From: an uncultured Eubacteriales bacterium
GTDB lineage: Bacteria > Bacillota > Clostridia > Oscillospirales > CAG-272
Length of the DNA: 19,958 bases
NCBI GenBank assembly: GCA_900546315.1
Contig: URCP01000051.1
Location: forward strand, 1 to 19,958
Direction of reading: 5' to 3'
Part shown: piece by piece, positions 14,691 through 19,958 of the stretch
How the letters are laid out: each line of letters begins with the position of its first letter
Numbering within the stretch: the stretch's first letter is position 1
Program-made: the position numbers and the translations under genes
The notes under the pieces: model-generated
The model's input: only the letters and a program-made list of their open reading frames with translations
Databases searched by the model: none
Told to the model about the DNA's origin: nothing

Positions 14691-16437
14691 TCTCTTTCCC
14701 TCCCATCGTCTGCTGTGTATAGACCTCGCGGTAGATCTCGCTCCTTGAAAGCAGCTCGTTGTGAGTGCCCATGTCGGCGATCCTGCCGTTGTCCATGACA
14801 ATTATCAGGTCGGCGTCCTCGACCGACGCCACGCGCTGAGCGATGATGATCTTCGTCGTCTCAGGAATGTATTTCCTGAACCCGGCACGGATCAGAGTGT
14901 CAGTCTTTGTGTCGACCGCGCTCGTCGAGTCGTCCAGGATGAGTATCTTCGGCTTTTTCAGCAGGGCGCGCGCAATGCAGAGACGCTGCTTCTGACCGCC
15001 GGAGACGTTCGTTCCTCCCTGCTCGATCTTCGTGTCGTATCCGTCCGGGAAGGAACGTACGAACTCATCCGCCTGAGCGAGTCTGCAAGCCTCGACGATC
15101 TCCTCGTCGGTCGCGTCCTTGTTGCCCCAGCGCAGGTTTTCCTTTATCGTTCCGGAGAACAGAAGATTCTTCTGAAGCACCATCGCGACCTGTCCGCGCA
15201 GAGTGTTTATGTCATAGTCGCGGACATCAACGCCGCCGACCCTGACAGTTCCCTCGGTCGCGTCATAGAGGCGCGGGATGAGCTGAACGAGAGTCGACTT
15301 CGACGAACCGGTTCCGCCGAGTATTCCGACCGTCATTCCGGAACGGATATGCAGGTTGATATCGGACAGCGCGAACTTCTCCGCCTTCTCGGAGTACTTG
15401 AAGCTGACGCCGTCGAAATCGACCGAGCCGTCCTTCACGGTCGTCACGGGTGTGGAAGACATAATGAGCTTCGGCTCCTCGGAAAGAACCTCGTAAATAC
15501 GCTTCGCGGACTCAGCCGACATCGTCAGGATGACATAAATCATCGAGAGCATCATCAGCGACATGAGTATCTGCATACCGTAGGTCAGCATTGCAGACAT
15601 CTGTCCGACGTCGATCGTCGTTCCGCGGTTCGTGATTATAAGCCTCGAGCCGACAAGCAGAACGAACGCCATATTGAAGTAGACGCAGAACTGCATGAGC
15701 GGTGTGTTGCACGCGACGATCCGCTCAGCCTTTGTGAAATCCCGGCGGATATCCTCCGCCGCGGCGCCGAACTTGTTCTTCTCATAATCCTCGCGCGCGA
15801 ATCCCTTCACGACGCGCATGGCGCGGACGTTTTCCTCGATTGACTCATTCAGCCGGTCATATTTCCTGAAGACGCTGCGGAACGCGGGCATGGCGTTCTT
15901 CGCGACGAGAAACAGCCCGACGATCAGGAGTGGCACCACAATAACGAATGTACCGGCGAGCGCGCCTCCCATGATATACGCCATGGTTATCGAAAATATA
16001 AACATAAGCGGACACCGTATCGCCGTGCGGATCAGCATCATGTAAGCCATCTGCACGTTAGCGACGTCGGTCGTCATTCTGGTGACAAGAGATGACGACG
16101 AGAACTTATCGATATTCTCGAACGAGAACTTCTGCACGCGGCGGAAAATATCTCCGCGCAGATTCTTCGCGAAGCCCGCTGAAGCCTTCGAGCAGGTAAA
16201 ACCGGCAAGTCCGCCGCACGCGAGCGATATGCAGGCGAGCAGTATCAGCATCAGACCGGTTCTGACGATAGATGACATCTCCGCGCCGTTCTTGATATGG
16301 TTGACCATATCCGCGGTTATGAACGGGATGAACGTCTCGATGACCGCCTCGCCAATTATGAATATCAGCGTCAGTATCGTCGGACGCTTATATTCGCGTA
16401 TACAGGCGGCAAGTCTTTTCAGCATTTCCTTGATCAT
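14677..16437 (-). CDS. ABC exporter half-transporter, degenerate-site subunit
   Basis: 586 residues: six membrane helices (about 15-305) and a nucleotide-binding domain with Walker A GGTGSSKST (374-382), canonical signature VSGGQ (478-482), Walker B ILILDD (498-503), and AQR at 533-535. Asp replaces the catalytic Glu after Walker B and Gln replaces the switch His. Together with the LSQGQ of its partner, these form one catalytically weak site, the hallmark of heterodimeric exporters. The ATG at 16437 has AAAGGA immediately before it, which is too close. The next ATG, at 16425, would be 12 bases from the same AAAGGA, so the start could be either. It is the first gene of a two-gene operon behind a long structured leader. 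No MarR-type regulator is encoded in the window. Confidence 0.9.
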   Translation of the reverse strand: MIKEMLKRLAACIREYKRPTILTLIFIIGEAVIETFIPFITADMVNHIKNGAEMSSIVRTGLMLILLACISLACGGLAGFTCSKASAGFAKNLRGDIFRRVQKFSFENIDKFSSSSLVTRMTTDVANVQMAYMMLIRTAIRCPLMFIFSITMAYIMGGALAGTFVIVVPLLIVGLFLVAKNAMPAFRSVFRKYDRLNESIEENVRAMRVVKGFAREDYEKNKFGAAAEDIRRDFTKAERIVACNTPLMQFCVYFNMAFVLLVGSRLIITNRGTTIDVGQMSAMLTYGMQILMSLMMLSMIYVILTMSAESAKRIYEVLSEEPKLIMSSTPVTTVKDGSVDFDGVSFKYSEKAEKFALSDINLHIRSGMTVGILGGTGSSKSTLVQLIPRLYDATEGTVRVGGVDVRDYDINTLRGQVAMVLQKNLLFSGTIKENLRWGNKDATDEEIVEACRLAQADEFVRSFPDGYDTKIEQGGTNVSGGQKQRLCIARALLKKPKILILDDSTSAVDTKTDTLIRAGFRKYIPETTKIIIAQRVASVEDADLIIVMDNGRIADMGTHNELLSRSEIYREVYTQQTMGGKENAEN

Positions 16438-16610
16438 TCCTTTCTCTGAGGGCGCCGGATGAATGGGTATCCGGCGCTTGCTTGTTTTTACTAACAAACT
16501 TATGCCGTTTGCAAGCGGCGACCCCGGACATACCGTCAACAAATCGGTGAAAAACTACTGTGGTTCTTCGCCGATCACGACAGACTCTATCCGGGATCGC
16601 CTCTGCATAC
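16438..16610 (-). promoter_or_regulatory. Structured 5' leader RNA of the ABC exporter operon
   Basis: About 170 nt separate the predicted transcription start (near 16610) from the first gene. Stem A is 12 bp with one G-U: GGCGATCCCGGA (16590-16601) with TCCGGGGTCGCC (16517-16528). Nested inside it is a 13-bp hairpin with one C-A mismatch and one G-U: 16563-16575 with 16543-16555, 7-nt loop. A third hairpin with a perfect 9-bp stem (GCGCCGGAT with ATCCGGCGC, 16452-16477) ends 14 nt before the ATG. A 17-codon open frame with an AUG at the expected start of the RNA (16608) ends in TAG at 16555-16557, at the apical loop of the nested hairpin. No known riboswitch class was recognised. The folds are visible; a regulatory function is inferred. 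Confidence 0.5.
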
Positions 16611-16616
16611 TCATAA

Positions 16617-16645
16617 ATTATACCCCATTTTTTATTCTTTTGCAA
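16617..16645 (-). promoter_or_regulatory. Promoter of the ABC exporter operon
   Basis: On the minus strand TTGCAA (16640-16645), 17 bp and TATAAT (16617-16622). The -10 is perfect and the -35 matches at four of six positions. Confidence 0.7.
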
Positions 16646-16824
16646 GTGGGCTTTCTCATTTTTTTCAATTATTTAACAACTGATACACATTACGGAATTC
16701 ATATATACTCCCCGCTCAGCGCGCACAGTGTATATTATTTCCGAAACCGATATAAGGAATCACTGATTATTCAGCGCATAAATAGAAAAACAGAATATAT
16801 GTCAAAAACACCGAAATATATTTG
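16646..16824. other. AT-rich divergent intergenic DNA with no recognised feature
   Basis: This stretch separates the leftward exporter promoter from the rightward binding-protein promoter. It has no open frame with a ribosome binding site, no clear hairpin and no repeat that I could support. Base composition is much more AT-rich than the flanking genes. Confidence 0.6.
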
Positions 16825-16853
16825 TAGACAAGCATAAGAATTTATGTTATCAT
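16825..16853 (+). promoter_or_regulatory. Promoter of the tandem solute-binding protein genes
   Basis: TAGACA (16825-16830), 17 bp and TATCAT (16848-16853) preceded by TGT, an extended -10. It leaves a leader of about 77 nt before the first lipoprotein start. Confidence 0.6.
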
Positions 16854-16936
16854 TGATATATACAGTTTTTTGATCATACGGACGGCGTAATTAAGTATTA
16901 ATCAATTAAATAAACTTGAAAGGATATCGCAAACCC

Positions 16937-18415
16937 ATGAAAAAGTTCATCTCCCTTTTCCTGTTCACGGCGCTCCTCCTTCAACTGACCGCCTGCGGAT
17001 CCGCCGGCACATCGCAGACCACGTCTGACGACTCATCCTCCACCGATGAAACCACCACGAAAGAGACCGATTATATCGATACTCTCACAGAGAAGACCTT
17101 TGACGGCGAGACCCTTCAGGTGATAGTTCAGCATCAGTCGTCTCACCCGAACGTTCCGCCTGAAGAACAGAACGGCGAGCGTGTCGACGACGCGCTCTAC
17201 AACCGCGACAAAACAGTCGAGGACAAGCTCGGAATCACAATAGAATACACAGTTTATGAGGATCGCGGAAAGCTGCTAAATGATCTCAAGAACGCGATCA
17301 GCGCTGGTTAATCCGCGTATGACGTCGTAATCACCTCGATGGCTGCCGGTCTCAACACGCTTGCCCCTGAAGGATATCTCATCGATCTCGAATCGATGCC
17401 GTCACTCTCGCTTGACGCAGCGTGGTGGAGTAACTCCTGCCATAATAATCTGTCGTTCTACGGAAAGCAGTATATAACAAGCGGACCGATCTCACTTGAT
17501 TACTACTACGCACCCTGCGTCATCGCGTTTAATCAGAAACTGATTGACGAACACCAGATAGAAAATCCATATGACATGGTACTTGACGGAAAGTGGACGA
17601 TAGATAAATTCGGAGAAATTACAAAAGGCGTGTCTCAGGATCTCAACGGCGACGGAAAGATGGACAAGGATGACCTGTACGCCTTCGCCTGCGACGAGCT
17701 CACCGGTCAGGCGTTCTACATCGGCTGCGGCGGCACCCAGACCGAGACCGGCGACAACGGCGATCCGGTTCTCACGATGAACACCGCGCGGAACACCGAC
17801 ATACTCGACAAAATAATCTCGGTCGTGAACAAGAAAGACGAACGTCTTCTGACTGAAGGACTGACAATGGAAGGCTCCGATATTCCCGCCTTCAACAAGA
17901 CCTATCACTTCAAGAACGGTCAGGCGATGCTCCTCGGCTACAATATGTCCGGAATAATCACCTACCTCAGGGACATGAAGGACGATTACGGGATCATTCC
18001 GATGCCGAAATATGATGAAAATCAGTCTGAGTATCTGACATACGGCTCTCCGTGGGGGCCCTGCGGCGTCGCCGTTCCGGTAACAGTCAGTAACGAGCGC
18101 TCCGGAATGGTCGGTACCGCCATGGAAATGATGGCGTACCTGTCGTACACAACCGTCGGCACCGAGATGTATGACGTCACCCTGAAGGAAAAGGTCTCCC
18201 GTGACGAAAAATCAAAGGAAATGCTCGACATTATATACCGCGACATAATATTCGACCTCAACGGCATACACAATTTCGGCAATACCGGTACGACACTCCG
18301 CTCCTGTGCCATAGGCGCGAAGGAGAACTTCGCGTCGTCCTACGCGTCAGCGCTGAAAAAAGCGGAAACCGACCTTGAAAAGCTTCTCGAACAGTACAGA
18401 AGCATCACGGAATGA
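16937..18415 (+). pseudogene. Extracellular solute-binding lipoprotein gene interrupted by an in-frame TAA
   Basis: The reading frame runs 492 codons in one frame but codon 125 (17309-17311) is TAA. Upstream of it are a signal peptide and lipobox (LQLTAC, Cys20) and the first lobe. Downstream, 367 codons remain open with typical family sequence, including an EF-hand-like loop DLNGDGKMDKDDL (235-247). The downstream part has no ribosome binding site before its first ATG (17339), so it cannot easily be made on its own. Gene length equals that of the intact neighbour exactly, so there has been no net indel; a single G-to-T change of GAA would explain the stop. Family role: capture of sugars or oligosaccharides for an ABC importer. 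Start at 16937 with GAAAGGA 11-12 bases upstream. It is either a recent nonsense mutation, a sequencing or assembly error, or readthrough. Confidence 0.8.
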
Positions 18416-18440
18416 TCAAAAATGAAAGGATATCACAACC

Positions 18441-19919
18441 ATGAAAAAGTTCGTTACCCTGTTCATTCTCTCGGCGCTCTTCCTCGAGCTCACCGCCTGC
18501 GGCACCGCCTCTGAAGGCGGGAAGAGCCCCGTAGGTGACACATCATCCAACACTGATACTACCGCTGAAGAGACCACAAATTACCTCTCGCAGTTCTCCG
18601 ATATCGACTTTAAAGGCGCGACATACACGATAGGAACGACGAGCGACACCCAGTACCCGAACTACGTCGGTGACGACCTGAACGGTGAAAGCGTCAACGA
18701 CGCCCAGTTCCAGCGCGACGCATGGATTGAATCCAATTACAACGTAAGCATCGAATACATAAAATACGACGACGCCGGGAAACTCACCCAGGCGATCAAA
18801 AGCCAGGTAATGGCGGATGACGACACTCTCGACTGCGCCGAGAACGGCATGGCGACCAACCTCGCCCCGCTCTCAAGCCAGGGTATGCTCGCCAACCTCA
18901 AAGCCATCGACGGTCTCAATCTCGAAGCCTCCTGGTGGAGCCAGAGCATGAACAAGGAATTCACGATAAACAACAAGCTCTACACCACCACCGGACCGAT
19001 CGCCTTCTCGTACTACTACTCTCCGAGAATAATCGCCTACAACCTCCGCCTCGCCGACGAATACGGCCTTGACAATCTCTATGAGGTAGTCGAAAACGGC
19101 AAATGGACAATAGACTATATGTATGACTCGATGAAATCAGTCACCCATGACCTCAACGGCGACGGCGAAATGGGCGAAGACGATATGTGGGGCGCGTCAG
19201 TCGACGAATACTCCGCCGCCGGCTTCTACATCAGCGCGGGCGGAACACAGACCGCGATAAGCTCAGACGGAACCCCCTCATTCCTCTTCAACGACCCAAA
19301 CAACTACTCCCGCATAGAAAAAATCGCGTCCATAATCGGCAACGCCGAAGTCACCCAGAAAGCCGAACAGCTCGCCAGCCGCAGCGGCTCCTACAACATA
19401 GTCGACAAAGTCTACACCTTCAAGAACGGCCACGCCCTCTACCTCGGCTACGGAGCACAGGCAATAGCCTTCTATCTCCGCGACATGGAAGACGACTACG
19501 GCATCCTCCCCGTCCCGAAATATGACGAAAGCCAGCAGAACTACATAACCTTCGGCAACGCCTACGTCCCCGCCTACATCGCCCTCCCCGCCAACAACAA
19601 CCGCGGCAGCATGAACGGCGTAATCCTCGACTCAATGGGCTTCATCTCCCAGCGAGACGTCCAACCCTTAGTCGCCAGCGTAACCCTGAAAGGCAAAGCC
19701 GCCCGCGACGAAGGCTCCCACAAAATGATCGATATCATCTACGAAGACATCTACCTCGACCTCAACTGCTGCTACGACCTCGGCGGCAGCTTCACACTCC
19801 TGCGCGACATAACAATGGGCAAGCTCGAAAACTTCTCTTCAAAATGGGAAGCTAAAAAGAAAAAAGCAACCTCCGATTTTGAAAAGCTTCTCGAACAATT
19901 CCTGGCTATTGAGGAATAA
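18441..19919 (+). CDS. Extracellular solute-binding lipoprotein (ABC importer, sugar type)
   Basis: 492 residues with a signal peptide and lipobox (LELTAC, Cys20), a low-complexity S/T/E linker to about 48, then a two-lobed type 1 binding-protein fold. Recognisable stretches include LEASWWSQSMNKEF, TTTGPIAFSYYYSPRIIAYN, NGKWTIDYMYDSM and the EF-hand-like loop DLNGDGEMGEDDM (237-249). It would tether to the outer membrane face and deliver a sugar to permeases not in this window. It lies 25 bp after the interrupted paralogue on the same transcript, with the repeated leader GAAAGGATATC before its ATG (AAAGGA, 10 bases away). Paralogy over the whole length shows a tandem duplication. The second half uses C-ending codons more than its neighbour. 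Substrate unknown. Confidence 0.9.
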   Translation: MKKFVTLFILSALFLELTACGTASEGGKSPVGDTSSNTDTTAEETTNYLSQFSDIDFKGATYTIGTTSDTQYPNYVGDDLNGESVNDAQFQRDAWIESNYNVSIEYIKYDDAGKLTQAIKSQVMADDDTLDCAENGMATNLAPLSSQGMLANLKAIDGLNLEASWWSQSMNKEFTINNKLYTTTGPIAFSYYYSPRIIAYNLRLADEYGLDNLYEVVENGKWTIDYMYDSMKSVTHDLNGDGEMGEDDMWGASVDEYSAAGFYISAGGTQTAISSDGTPSFLFNDPNNYSRIEKIASIIGNAEVTQKAEQLASRSGSYNIVDKVYTFKNGHALYLGYGAQAIAFYLRDMEDDYGILPVPKYDESQQNYITFGNAYVPAYIALPANNNRGSMNGVILDSMGFISQRDVQPLVASVTLKGKAARDEGSHKMIDIIYEDIYLDLNCCYDLGGSFTLLRDITMGKLENFSSKWEAKKKKATSDFEKLLEQFLAIEE

Positions 19920-19958
19920 TATTTATTCGCAGGGGGAGGGAGAACCCGCTTTGAAAAG

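Noticed and set aside
12744..14798. A 684-codon plus-strand open frame opposite the ABC exporter gene
   Set aside because: It is a shadow of GC-rich coding DNA. The minus-strand frame has all ABC motifs, and the plus frame has biased arginine-rich, low-information sequence and no ribosome binding site.
16452..16477. The hairpin before the ABC exporter as a rho-independent terminator
   Set aside because: On the minus strand it is not followed by a U tract. On the plus strand a T-rich stretch follows, but no plus-strand gene precedes it.
16388..16645. An 85-codon minus-strand frame overlapping the exporter leader
   Set aside because: Its start lies upstream of the transcription start in the -35 box, it has no ribosome binding site, and it overlaps the exporter gene out of frame.

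Overview
The window looks like chromosomal DNA from an uncultured-type, GC-rich anaerobic Firmicute (class Clostridia, probably an Oscillospirales-like gut bacterium). This is inferred from three things: Gram-positive Shine-Dalgarno sequences (GGAGG, AAAGGA), AT-rich intergenic regions with near-consensus sigma-A promoters between GC-rich genes, and the gene families present. These are a BlaI/M56 pair, a GH127 enzyme, several AraC regulators, EF-hand-bearing lipoprotein solute-binding proteins and a DUF6514-like small protein. No phage, transposase, CRISPR or rRNA genes were seen.

Layout. 1-550: non-coding stretch with an unusual inverted-repeat element (53-439) built from 9-bp iteron-like units and G/C homopolymers, then a terminator for the next operon. 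551-2751 (minus): blaI-like repressor and M56 metallopeptidase sensor, from a consensus promoter that carries a near-perfect BlaI-type operator. 2780-5648 (minus): an apparent three-gene operon of AraC regulator, 114-aa membrane protein and MutS-family ATPase, with the last two overlapping by 11 bp. 5851-6453 (minus): secreted, surface-anchored CBM6-like protein, divergent from an AraC regulator that probably starts at a TTG codon (6692-7669, plus). 7751-7919: tRNA-Gly(TCC) with its own extended promoter and terminator. 7999-9837 (minus): GH127 beta-L-arabinofuranosidase-type enzyme, divergent from an AraC regulator (9996-10766), with physically overlapping promoters. 10977-11288 (plus): DUF6514-like small protein whose 3' end overlaps a convergent DnaQ-type exonuclease fused to a helical N-terminal region (11273-12613, minus). 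12759-16645 (minus): heterodimeric ABC exporter pair behind a roughly 170-nt highly structured leader RNA. 16825-19919 (plus): tandem pair of paralogous solute-binding lipoproteins, each 492 codons, the first interrupted by an in-frame TAA.

How the genes fit together. Much of the window concerns plant-polysaccharide or sugar use (GH127, CBM6-like protein, three AraC regulators, two sugar-type binding proteins) and sensing or export of small molecules (BlaI/M56, ABC exporter). The GH127/AraC pair is the clearest local regulon. The most notable items are: the M56 protein, whose extracellular domain looks LRR-like rather than beta-lactam-binding; the MutS-like ATPase coupled to a small membrane protein; the structured exporter leader with a possible leaderless peptide; the nonsense-interrupted but otherwise intact binding-protein gene; and the iteron-like inverted repeat at the left end. 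No complete, clearly new multi-gene system could be demonstrated from sequence alone.
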